Assembly: GCA_910579335.1 (NCBI GenBank)
Contig: CAJTUQ010000001.1
Location: 23,460 to 50,871, forward strand
Origin: an uncultured Dorea sp.
GTDB lineage: Bacteria > Bacillota > Clostridia > Lachnospirales > Lachnospiraceae
Reading direction: 5' to 3'
DNA length: 27,412 bases
Below are positions 15,574 to 23,096 of the stretch, one piece after another. Each line of letters begins with the position of its first letter. Positions within the stretch are counted from its first letter, which is position 1. The position numbers were made by a program, and so were the translations under genes. The notes under the pieces were generated by a model. The model worked only from the letters and a program-made list of their open reading frames with translations. It ran no database searches and was not told where the DNA came from.

Positions 15574-16710
15574 TTAGCGTAATATTTTTACGATACGGGC
15601 GTTAAAAATGCGGACATAGTTTAGAAACCGCTTTATGGCTTTTGATACGCAGACACCGAAAGTGCGGGCATAGATTTCACAAAAAGCGAACAAAGCAGTG
15701 ATGACAACCGTACTGCCAATCACAATGGCAAGTATCTGGCTGTCAAAAAGCTCCAGTATGGCAAAATATAAAGGGTCAAAAATCTTCCTCATAAAATTAT
15801 GGAATACAAAAAATATATATGAAATACCGCCGACCCATTGAATCGTTTTTGTTTCTAAAAAGTTTTTGATATATCTGCAGTGAAAGAGTGAAACGAAAAT
15901 CAATACAGAGCCCAGCCAGTGCCAGACGGCGGCATTTTCACTTATAAATGAAAAGGTAATGTAACTGTAGATTCCTTTTTCAGGGACGACGCCTGTCGGG
16001 TATCCGCCTAAAAGAATGCCGAGGACAAGCCCAAGCACCTGAAGGGCCGCAGGAAAGCTGATTTTAACGGTGTCTAAAAAGCAATATAAAAATGCGCCGA
16101 AAAGTATGACGGAATAGTAATAGGACTGGCGCAGCAGCAGAATTACCGTAAAAATTAAAAATGCCCACATTAAGCAGTTCCTGTAGTTTTTCCCTAGGCT
16201 TGATAGGGCTATGACCAATAGTCCGCCGAGAAATACCAGATTCATCATCCAGAAGGCGCCCGCAAAAGTGGTGTCTCCGAAAAACAGCACTTGAATAAAG
16301 GCATTCTTAGGTACGATAAGAAAAGAGTTTATATTATCCGCCTCTGTAAATAATTGTGCGCCTCCGCCGATTTTTAATTTATAAAAGACATAGTAAAATG
16401 TTTCGCTGATAAAGATGGGTATCGCTAATTTTAAGTAACGGCTTATCGTAAAGATAGGGATTTCGCCATAGCTTGTGTTGACTACGCGCCGGCATACCAC
16501 ATATCCGCTGATTAAGAGGAACATATATCCCCAGAAATTCCCATTAATTAAAAATCCGAGCGGCGACTCAGACAAATAGATAAAAAACTTTAAATTACCG
16601 GCACTCTGTCCGTAGTAGCTCTCCGGTGCGTAGCGGAGAAAAAAATGATGGTAGAAAATTCCTACGCAGGCAATGCCTTTTAACCCGTCAATCCATTTCA
16701 TTCTTTCCAT
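15574..16710 (-). CDS. Acyltransferase-3 family membrane protein
   Basis: This integral membrane protein has about 378 residues and ten hydrophobic spans. It is of the acyltransferase-3/OafA family, which transfers acetyl, succinyl or other acyl groups to extracellular glycans, lipids or peptidoglycan. The N terminus shows the family pattern MKWIDGLKGIACVGIFYHHFF, with the likely catalytic His at 21 or 22, and the second span contains LLISGYVVCRR, matching the usual FxLSGF motif. Start ATG 16710 has only a weak ribosome site; GTG 16719 and ATG 16701 are alternatives. It has its own promoter at 16783-16811. Acyl donor and acceptor are unknown. Confidence 0.82.
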   Translation of the reverse strand: MERMKWIDGLKGIACVGIFYHHFFLRYAPESYYGQSAGNLKFFIYLSESPLGFLINGNFWGYMFLLISGYVVCRRVVNTSYGEIPIFTISRYLKLAIPIFISETFYYVFYKLKIGGGAQLFTEADNINSFLIVPKNAFIQVLFFGDTTFAGAFWMMNLVFLGGLLVIALSSLGKNYRNCLMWAFLIFTVILLLRQSYYYSVILFGAFLYCFLDTVKISFPAALQVLGLVLGILLGGYPTGVVPEKGIYSYITFSFISENAAVWHWLGSVLIFVSLFHCRYIKNFLETKTIQWVGGISYIFFVFHNFMRKIFDPLYFAILELFDSQILAIVIGSTVVITALFAFCEIYARTFGVCVSKAIKRFLNYVRIFNARIVKILR

Positions 16711-16782
16711 AAAGACCACACTTTCTGTTGATTACCATATAGAAGTTATATTCAAAGCGGCAAAATATACTCAATTAAGTGT

Positions 16783-16811
16783 ATTATAACTTTTTGACAC
16801 AGTGTTGTCAC
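16783..16811 (-). promoter_or_regulatory. Promoter of the acyltransferase gene
   Basis: On the minus strand, GTGACA (16811-16806) and a perfect TATAAT (16788-16783) are spaced by 17 bases. They give a leader of roughly 65 bases. The -35 box overlaps one arm of a short inverted repeat, TGACA-N6-TGTCA (16795-16810), which could be an operator but is too short to insist on. Confidence 0.6.
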
Positions 16812-16880
16812 GTCTTAATTTGCCTTGATTCTCCAGAAGTAGGAGAGGTGTTTGGCTTTTATTGATTATAGGAAAAAAAT

Positions 16881-16935
16881 TATTGAATATCGATAAAAAC
16901 ATATTGAAATTCAATAATTAATATGGTATATTGAA
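16881..16935 (+). promoter_or_regulatory. Promoter overlaid by TATTGAA repeats (candidate operator)
   Basis: TTGAAA (16904-16909) and TATATT (16927-16932) with a 17-base spacer form a promoter 66 bases before the DUF2975 gene. A perfect palindrome, TATTGAA-A-TTCAATA (16902-16916), covers the -35 box. A half-matching copy starts 21 bases upstream at 16881 (TATTGAA-T-ATCGATA), and a third TATTGAA (16929-16935) covers the -10 box. The small Xre-type regulator encoded two genes downstream is the natural candidate to bind here and repress its own operon. Confidence 0.6.
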
Positions 16936-16997
16936 AAAAATAAATGAAACAGTTCAACTATTTAGTGAAATATGTGATGAAAAGGATGTGAATAAAA

Positions 16998-17447
16998 TTG
17001 AATCCAAAGCTTGTTAAGTTTACAAAAAACGTACTGGACATTATGTACTGCGGAGGTTTTTTTGTCCTGTTTACGCTTCCGTTCAGCTTAAAGCTGCTTG
17101 GGAAATATTATTCGGCAAAAATTGAAGAAAACTTTCTGGTTATGCTTGTGTCCCTTGCGGTGTGCGGCGTGTTCGGCATTCTTATCATAGGGCGGTTAAG
17201 ATGTATGATGCAGACGGTAATCAGAGAGAACTGCTTCGTATATGAGAATGTAGACAGCCTTCAGAAAATGGCGGTGTTCAGCAGTATCATTGCAATTGTA
17301 ACGGCGGTTAAGCTTTTCGTGGTTCCTACGCCTGCGACGGCGGTAGTGGTTCTCGTCTTCTTTATTGCAGCGCTTTTCAGCCAAGTGCTCTCGTACGTGT
17401 TTGAAAAGGCCGTCAGCTATAAAGAAGAGAATGACCTTACGATATAG
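16998..17447 (+). CDS. DUF2975-like membrane protein
   Basis: This 149-residue protein has four hydrophobic segments (about 12-34, 45-63, 90-107 and 112-130). It is of the DUF2975 type, a family commonly found next to a small Xre-type regulator. The start is TTG 16998, with AAAGGA at 16981-16986; a stop lies just upstream in frame and no earlier ATG exists. The region between spans two and three (RCMMQTVIRENCFVYENVDS) is the conserved family motif region, with a Phe-Val/Asn pattern. The gene ends ten bases before the regulator. Its molecular function is unknown; a role in membrane sensing for the adjacent regulator is a guess. Confidence 0.7.
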   Translation: MNPKLVKFTKNVLDIMYCGGFFVLFTLPFSLKLLGKYYSAKIEENFLVMLVSLAVCGVFGILIIGRLRCMMQTVIRENCFVYENVDSLQKMAVFSSIIAIVTAVKLFVVPTPATAVVVLVFFIAALFSQVLSYVFEKAVSYKEENDLTI

Positions 17448-17457
17448 GGGGAGCGTA

Positions 17458-17703
17458 ATGGGAATTAAAATTAATCTTGACGTCTTGATGGCACAGAAAA
17501 AAATCGGCCTGGTCGAGCTTGCAAAGCGGGTGGACATTACTCCGGCAAATTTGTCGATCTTAAAAAACAATAAGGCAAAAGCGATTCGTTTCTCCACGCT
17601 GGAAGCGATATGCAGGGAGCTTGGCTGCCAGCCGGGAGAGATTATCGAATTTGAGGAGACCGGTGTAAGAAGCGACAATACAGTGAAAGAAAGGGAGCGG
17701 TGA
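17458..17703 (+). CDS. Small Xre-family transcriptional regulator
   Basis: This 81-residue DNA-binding protein is almost entirely a helix-turn-helix domain. It reads MGIKINLDVLMAQKKIGLVELAKRVDITPANLSILKNNKAKAIRF and then STLEAICRELGCQPGEIIEF, the short Xre subtype typical of DUF2975-linked regulators. ATG 17458 has a GGGGGAG ribosome site; a longer frame from 17365 lies inside the DUF2975 gene. The stop overlaps a GTG that precedes the next gene's ATG. It probably represses its own operon through the TATTGAA palindrome upstream of the DUF2975 gene. Confidence 0.85.
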   Translation: MGIKINLDVLMAQKKIGLVELAKRVDITPANLSILKNNKAKAIRFSTLEAICRELGCQPGEIIEFEETGVRSDNTVKERER

Positions 17704-17705
17704 AT

Positions 17706-19223
17706 ATGAGTTTACAAAGCGGCGGTTATCAGTACGCAGTGCAAAAAGAGGATGGCAAAAAGGAGGCGCCGCTGCTAGGCAGGATGCGGGAAGATTATAA
17801 ATTTTTCGGCGGCCTGAGCGTGGCGTATGGTATTATTTTTTCATTTTGCCTTTATAAAAATCTGCACGGAATTACATTTCCGGTCTGCGTGGCCGTAACA
17901 ATTGCAGTTTCCATCCTGTTTCTGCATAGGATAAATTTTAAACTGGCAAAGCGGTCAATGCCTTACATTATCGGCATGGTGCTTTTAGGGATTTCCACGG
18001 CGTATACTTCTTCTTTCTTTTTTCATTTTTTTAATGTGGTTGGAATTATCCTGCTGTTTTATGTTTTTATGATACATCAGTTTTATAATGACTGCATATG
18101 GGATTTTCCCGGATATTTCCGGCGGCTTTTGATTCTTACCGGGACGACGGCAGAGTGTCTGCAGTATCCCGTCAGGCACGGCATCAGCCAGGCAACGGGA
18201 AATAAAAGCGAGAAAAGCCGTACGGCAGCGGCGGTCGGAATAGGTGTGGCAGTGGCGGCAGGGCTTTTGTGCATAATTCTGCCTCTTCTATTGAAATCGG
18301 ATATCATGTTTTCTAAAATGTTCGGGCAGATTTTAAGATATATTAATTTTGGCACGGTAATCGGAGTCTTTTTTGTCTTTATCATAGGGACGTTGCTCTG
18401 CTATTCGTTTTTTGCGGCGTTGTGCAAATATAATTTTCCAAAGGGAAGGGAACGGGAAATGAAATACTGCCATCCGCTGATAGGAATAACATTTGCCGGA
18501 ATTATCAGTATTATTTATGTACTGTACTGTCTGATACAGATTATGTATTTGTTTGGCAGGTTCAAAATCGGCCTTCCGGAAGGCATGACTTATTCCCAGT
18601 ATGCAAGAGGCGGTTTTTGGGAGCTTTTGTTTGTAGGGATTATCAATTTCTTCATGGTGCTTTTGTGCATGTACCTGTTTCAGGAAAATACTGTACTGAA
18701 AGGCGTGTTGACGGTGATTTCGGGCTGTACGTTTATTATGCTTTTATCGGCGGCTTACAGGATGCTTCTCTATGTGCGGGCGTACCATCTTACGTTCCTT
18801 CGGATATTAGTATTGTGGTTTCTGGCGGTCTTGGCGCTCATTATGGGAGGCGTAATCGTAAGCATGTACAGGAGGCGGTTCCCGCTGTTTCAATATATTA
18901 CGGCGGTGGTGGGCGTCATGTACATTGCATTTTCCTTTACAAGGCCGGATGCGGCGGCGCTTCGTTATAATCTGGAGCATATGCAGGAGAAACGGGCGGA
19001 GGATTTGAGGTACTTTCTGTACAGCACAAGCCTTGACTGCGCCCCTGAGATAGCAAAGATAGATTTGGAAGGATACGACGATGCCGGATGGCTGAGGGAA
19101 GAGGTGCATGACTATTTTCACAATATATCAAAGGAATACGACGGCGTGTTTTTCCGGAAAGCAAACTACTCTGAAATACGCGCAAAGCTGGCGGCGGACG
19201 AATATTTGAAAAAGCAGGAGTAA
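17706..19223 (+). CDS. DUF4153/DUF4173-like polytopic membrane protein
   Basis: This 505-residue protein has about ten to twelve hydrophobic spans and a soluble C-terminal region of about 85 residues. ATG 17706 is chosen over GTG 17700, because AGGGAG lies eight bases before the ATG. The C-terminal pattern FTRPDAAALRYNLEHM and then the STSLDCAPEI stretch matches what I know of DUF4153/DUF4173 proteins, in which a last membrane span is followed by an N-P/PD-A-RYNL motif and a repeat-like helical tail. The operon with a DUF2975 protein and an Xre regulator suggests an envelope-related role under that regulator's control. No biochemical function is known to me. Confidence 0.65.
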   Translation: MSLQSGGYQYAVQKEDGKKEAPLLGRMREDYKFFGGLSVAYGIIFSFCLYKNLHGITFPVCVAVTIAVSILFLHRINFKLAKRSMPYIIGMVLLGISTAYTSSFFFHFFNVVGIILLFYVFMIHQFYNDCIWDFPGYFRRLLILTGTTAECLQYPVRHGISQATGNKSEKSRTAAAVGIGVAVAAGLLCIILPLLLKSDIMFSKMFGQILRYINFGTVIGVFFVFIIGTLLCYSFFAALCKYNFPKGREREMKYCHPLIGITFAGIISIIYVLYCLIQIMYLFGRFKIGLPEGMTYSQYARGGFWELLFVGIINFFMVLLCMYLFQENTVLKGVLTVISGCTFIMLLSAAYRMLLYVRAYHLTFLRILVLWFLAVLALIMGGVIVSMYRRRFPLFQYITAVVGVMYIAFSFTRPDAAALRYNLEHMQEKRAEDLRYFLYSTSLDCAPEIAKIDLEGYDDAGWLREEVHDYFHNISKEYDGVFFRKANYSEIRAKLAADEYLKKQE

Positions 19224-19296
19224 CACAATTGATTCTTGTCGTTTTTTGTAATAAGATAGAAAGGAATGATGCGAAGACAAAGGAGTATTGGAAATT

Positions 19297-20007
19297 ATGA
19301 GAAGAATACTGATGATGGTGCTTAGGAATTGGTATTATGTGCCATTTGCGTGGATAAAGCTCTGCTGGCGCGCCGCACATCCGGATAAATATACGGATTA
19401 TGAGCATTTTGTATTTCTGAGAGAGATTACCCGGCGGGCCAATAAGGGAGGGAATGTCAATATTGTAGTGACAGGCAGGGAGAATCTTCCGGAAAAAGAA
19501 GGATTTATGTATTTCCCGAACCATCAGGGGATGTATGATGTGCTTGCGATGCTGGAGGCAAGTCCCGTGCCGTTTTCGGTGGTAGTGAAGAAAGAGATAA
19601 AAGACATTCCGTTTTTAAAACAAGTCATCAGCTGTATGAGAGCCTTCCCGCTTGACAGGGAGAATGTCCGCCAGGCGATGGAAGTTATAGTGAATGTGAC
19701 AAAGGAAGTGGGAAAAGGAAGAAATTACCTTATCTTTGCGGAAGGGACTCGCTCGAAAAACGGCAATGAAACATTGGAGTTTAAAAGCGGCTCTTTTAAA
19801 GCTGCGACAAAGGCGAGATGTCCGGTCGTCCCGGTCGTGCTTGTGGATTCCTTCAAGCCTTTTGACATAAGCAGTCTTCGGCCGGTGGACGTGCAGGTGC
19901 ATTTTTTAAAGCCGCTGTACTATGAAGATTATAAGGACATGAAAACGAAAGAACTGGCGTCTTGTGTGAAAGCGCAGATTGATGAAAAGATGAAAATGTT
20001 ACTTTAA
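19297..20007 (+). CDS. plsC: 1-acyl-sn-glycerol-3-phosphate acyltransferase
   Basis: This 236-residue membrane-associated enzyme adds the second acyl chain to lysophosphatidic acid, forming phosphatidic acid. The catalytic motif NHQGMYD (75-81, NHx4D type), the FPLDREN block (about 117-123), the acceptor motif EGTRS (149-153) and a late VPVV proline motif are all present in order. One hydrophobic helix lies near the N terminus. ATG 19297 is used, since AAAGGAG at 19279-19285 is 11 bases away; an in-frame TTG at 19288 sits too near the site. It appears monocistronic, with a terminator directly after the stop. Homologues can also act on other lysolipids. Confidence 0.9.
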   Translation: MRRILMMVLRNWYYVPFAWIKLCWRAAHPDKYTDYEHFVFLREITRRANKGGNVNIVVTGRENLPEKEGFMYFPNHQGMYDVLAMLEASPVPFSVVVKKEIKDIPFLKQVISCMRAFPLDRENVRQAMEVIVNVTKEVGKGRNYLIFAEGTRSKNGNETLEFKSGSFKAATKARCPVVPVVLVDSFKPFDISSLRPVDVQVHFLKPLYYEDYKDMKTKELASCVKAQIDEKMKMLL

Positions 20008-20032
20008 AAGCCTCAAAGCCGAGGCTTTTTTT
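20006..20032 (+). terminator. Intrinsic terminator after plsC
   Basis: The stem AAAAGCCTC and GAGGCTTTT encloses the loop AAAGCC and runs into a series of Ts ending at 20032. It starts at the plsC stop codon and separates it from the ribokinase/ECF operon. Confidence 0.88.
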
Positions 20033-20046
20033 AATGCTCTGAAATC

Positions 20047-20064
20047 TTACGAAAGGTTTCGTAA
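20047..20064 (+). promoter_or_regulatory. Candidate LacI-type operator
   Basis: TTACGAAA (20047-20054) and TTTCGTAA (20057-20064) are perfect 8-base inverted arms around GG. Two more copies of the core in direct orientation, TACGAAA (20143-20149) and TTGCGAAA (20153-20160), lie closer to the gene, with their CG steps 11 bases apart. The length and the CGAAA/TTTCG half-sites are like LacI-family operators, and a LacI-family protein is encoded 174 bases downstream. I could not identify a confident promoter in the 230-base gap; TTACAA at 20073 is a possible -35 box with only weak -10 partners. Confidence 0.55.
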
Positions 20065-20237
20065 AATTTATCTTACAAATATTACCTGTTGTGTAAATTA
20101 AATAAAAAAGGCAAGAATAAATTGTCGGGTATGAAAAAAATATACGAAACAATTGCGAAACCAAAGAAGGGAGAAATAAGATATGGTTATGAAACATGTT
20201 TACTTTAAATATTTCGCTGGCAGAAGGAGATGCATCT

Positions 20238-22145
20238 ATGAACATTAAAGACATAGCCAAGCTTGCAGGTGTATCTACATCCACTGTTTCAAAGGTATTA
20301 AATAAAAAGGACCGGGATATCAGTGAGGCGACGAGAGAAAAGATTTTGCAAATCGTCCGAAAATACCAGTATGTACCGTATTCCAAGATAAGAAAAAATA
20401 CTTATATCAGGAGTTATTATATCGAAGTCCTGCTGGCGGACGTCTGCTTTGACTGTACGGAGCTGATACGTTCCATCGGGCGGGCGGCATCTGTAAAAGG
20501 ATATAGCATTATTATTAACAATCTGAAGGAAAACTGGAAACAAATCAAACTGCTGGACGGAAAAGATGTAGACGGAATCATTGTTGTGGGAGATTACGAA
20601 AGGTATCGGGAGATTATTTCAGAGATACGGATAAAACAGATTCCATGCGTGCATACAGGAGGCTCAGGGCAAAAAGAAAGAGAAATTCCGGGGGTGATAT
20701 ATGAGGAGGAAAAAGCGGCGTACAGAGCGGTTTCATACTTGATAGAAAAGGGCCATACCAACATCGGGTGCGTGATATCAGAGTCGCCGGATATTGTCAA
20801 GGGATATCAAAAAGCGCTGTATGAATCAAAAATAGAGTTTAACGATGCAAATATTTTCAGGGAAGATATTGCAAGCGATTCAGGAAAGAGAAGGCTGCGG
20901 GAATGGACAGAGCTTAAAAACACGGCGGTTTTGTGTTCCGATGAAGAAAAAGTCATCTGCCTTTACCGGATTTTTTCAGAAAAGGGCATTCCTGTGCCGG
21001 AGGATGTATCCATAATTTCCCTGAAGGATTCAAAGTACCTGAATCTTCTTAAGCCGTCCGTCACGGCGGTCGTGGCTTCGGGGGAAAATTTGGGGGAAAT
21101 GGTTATGGACTGCTTATTCCGGCAGATGGAGGATCGTGCGTCGGGGGCAGAAAGCATCTATGTTCCAATAGAAATCAAGGAACGTGAGAGCGTGAAAGTT
21201 CCTAACAGATGGCAGGGGCAGAAAATCGTTGTGGTAGGAAGTCTGAATCTGGATGTGAGTATTTCTGTCCCTTATATCCCGACGGGCGGAGAGGCGATGA
21301 TTGCAACCGGAACGACCTTGATTCCCGGAGGAAAAGGAGCGAATCAGGCAATCGGGGCGGCAAAGCTTGGGAGCAAGGTCTATATGATAGGCTGTCTTGG
21401 AAATGACAGTGACGGCAAGGAACTTTGCGGCAATCTTCTGAAGCATAAGGTGAGGACGGATGGAATCGAGTTTGAAAATACATTTTCCACTGGAAAAGCT
21501 TACATCAATATTCCGGCCAACGATGACGGAGACAGTACGATTATCGTCTATCCGGGAGCAAACCGTGCGCTGAGCAGGAGGCAGATAAAGAAATATGAAT
21601 ACCTTTTCGAGGGAGCAAAATACTGCCTGCTGTCTTTGGAAATTCCGGTTGAAACGGCTGCCTATGCCGCTGCTATCTGCCAAAGAAAGAATGTTAAGGT
21701 TATCTTAAAGCCGTCGGGGGCGGAAAAGATATATGACGAACTGTTAAGGAACGTAACTTATTTTGTCCCGAATGAAAAAGAGCTTAACCTTCTGGTCCCC
21801 GGAGAGGGAACTGTGGAGGAGAAAGCCGGAATGCTTTGCAATAGGGGTGTTGAAAATGTAATCGTGACATTGGGTAAAGAAGGGTGCTACCTGAAAAATG
21901 CGGAATATGCAAGGCATTTTCCGGCGGCCGGGTTTGAATCCGTCGACACGACAGGAGGCGCCGACGCTTTTATCAGTGCGTTGGCTGTTTATCTGAGTGA
22001 AAATGTTCCTCTGGTACGTGCGATGGGGTTTGCGACCTACAGTGCGGGAATCACTGTGACAAGGCAGGGAGTCCAGCCCGCAATGCCTGACAGGATCGCA
22101 TTGGAGATGTATCAGGATATGATTATGGATACTTTTAAAGAATGA
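20238..22145 (+). CDS. LacI-family regulator fused to a ribokinase-like PfkB domain
   Basis: This is a 635-residue two-part protein. ATG 20238 has GAAGGAGA upstream and begins the standard LacI helix-turn-helix MNIKDIAKLAGVSTSTVSKVL. Residues about 60-325 are a periplasmic-binding-protein-like effector domain (DGIIVVGD, then VSYLIEKGHTNIGCV, PEDVSIISL). From residue 329 a full ribokinase-like domain starts with KIVVVGSLNLDVS and contains GGKGANQA (364-371), VPNEKEL, VTLGKEG and DTTGGADAF (570-578) with catalytic-base candidate D576. Ordinary LacI regulators are about 340 residues and ribokinases about 310, so both halves are essentially complete. The frame is continuous, so this is not two genes. 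It heads the nucleoside/ECF operon and probably regulates it. A separate ribokinase follows 25 bases later. Confidence 0.9.
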   Translation: MNIKDIAKLAGVSTSTVSKVLNKKDRDISEATREKILQIVRKYQYVPYSKIRKNTYIRSYYIEVLLADVCFDCTELIRSIGRAASVKGYSIIINNLKENWKQIKLLDGKDVDGIIVVGDYERYREIISEIRIKQIPCVHTGGSGQKEREIPGVIYEEEKAAYRAVSYLIEKGHTNIGCVISESPDIVKGYQKALYESKIEFNDANIFREDIASDSGKRRLREWTELKNTAVLCSDEEKVICLYRIFSEKGIPVPEDVSIISLKDSKYLNLLKPSVTAVVASGENLGEMVMDCLFRQMEDRASGAESIYVPIEIKERESVKVPNRWQGQKIVVVGSLNLDVSISVPYIPTGGEAMIATGTTLIPGGKGANQAIGAAKLGSKVYMIGCLGNDSDGKELCGNLLKHKVRTDGIEFENTFSTGKAYINIPANDDGDSTIIVYPGANRALSRRQIKKYEYLFEGAKYCLLSLEIPVETAAYAAAICQRKNVKVILKPSGAEKIYDELLRNVTYFVPNEKELNLLVPGEGTVEEKAGMLCNRGVENVIVTLGKEGCYLKNAEYARHFPAAGFESVDTTGGADAFISALAVYLSENVPLVRAMGFATYSAGITVTRQGVQPAMPDRIALEMYQDMIMDTFKE

Positions 22146-22170
22146 TTGCAGGAAGGGAGATGGAAAGACT

Positions 22171-23094
22171 TTGGATAAGATACTTGTTGTGGGAAGTCTG
22201 AATATGGACTTTGTGATTGAAGTGGACGCAAGGCCGCTTGCGGGAGAGACGGTCCTCGGAAAAAGAGTGGCTCTTGTGCCCGGAGGAAAGGGGGCAAACC
22301 AGGCGTATGCGGCGGCAAGGCTTGGAGGAGACGTCCGGATGATAGGAGCCGTGGGAGATGACGTGTACGGAAGGATGTTAAAGGAAAATCTGGAGCTTGC
22401 AGGCGTAGATACGTCGGGAGTCGAGACGGTGTCAGGGGTCTCCAGCGGAAATGCATTTATTACGGTAGACAGCAGGGGAGAAAACAGCATCACCGTGATA
22501 CAGGGAGCAAATGCCCTTGTTACGAGAGAACTGGCCGCGCGCCATATAGATATGATTGATGACTGCGACACTGTAATCGTACAGCTGGAAATACCTCTTG
22601 ATGCAGTTGATTATGTGAAGAATGCCGCAAAAGAAAAGGGAAAGAGAGTGATTCTTGACCCGGCTCCCGCAAGGGAGGGGCTTCCGGAGGAATTTTTCAG
22701 AGGATTTGATATCGTAAAGCCCAATGAGACCGAGCTTCAGATTCTGTCCGGGAAAAGTGCGGTCACAAAGGAAGAACTGGCGGAAGGCGCAAGGGAGCTT
22801 TTAAAAAAGGGAGTCGGCAAGGTAATTGTAACGCTGGGAGAGAGGGGATGCATAGTTGTCTCAGAAGATACATATGAAGAATTTCCGGCGCACAAGGTAC
22901 ATGCGGTAGACACGACGGCGGCAGGAGACAGCTTTACGGGAGCTTTTGCAGCTGCGCTTGCAAGGGGGGATTCCTGTGAGGATGCGGTAAAGTTTGGAAA
23001 CTGCGCATCCGGTATTGCCGTAACGCGTAAAGGTGCACAAACTTCCATTCCAACGATGGAAGAAGTGATAAATATGATGAAGAGGGAGGGATGA
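22171..23094 (+). CDS. rbsK: Ribokinase
   Basis: This 307-residue PfkB-family sugar kinase converts D-ribose and ATP to ribose 5-phosphate. The start is TTG 22171, with AAGGGAG about 11 bases upstream; no in-frame ATG precedes the conserved KILVVGSLNMD. It has the sugar-binding GGKGANQA motif (38-45), LDPAPA at about 162-167, VKPNETEL, VTLGERG, and DTTAAGDSF (247-255) with catalytic base D253. The usual GAGD is AAGD here, which ribokinases tolerate. It is clearly paralogous to the kinase half of the upstream fusion. Between a regulator and a nucleoside hydrolase, its natural substrate is ribose released from nucleosides; deoxyribose is possible. Confidence 0.9.
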   Translation: MDKILVVGSLNMDFVIEVDARPLAGETVLGKRVALVPGGKGANQAYAAARLGGDVRMIGAVGDDVYGRMLKENLELAGVDTSGVETVSGVSSGNAFITVDSRGENSITVIQGANALVTRELAARHIDMIDDCDTVIVQLEIPLDAVDYVKNAAKEKGKRVILDPAPAREGLPEEFFRGFDIVKPNETELQILSGKSAVTKEELAEGARELLKKGVGKVIVTLGERGCIVVSEDTYEEFPAHKVHAVDTTAAGDSFTGAFAAALARGDSCEDAVKFGNCASGIAVTRKGAQTSIPTMEEVINMMKREG

Positions 23095-23096
23095 GA

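Noticed and set aside
21114..21683. 189-codon minus-strand frame inside the LacI-kinase fusion
   Set aside because: It is a shadow of the fusion gene, with no ribosome site and no domain signal.
20238..22145. Possibility that the regulator and kinase halves are two separate genes
   Set aside because: The frame is uninterrupted from 20238 to 22145. No ribosome site plus start codon near 21200 stands out, and the linker (RESVKVPNRWQGQ) runs straight into the kinase strand.
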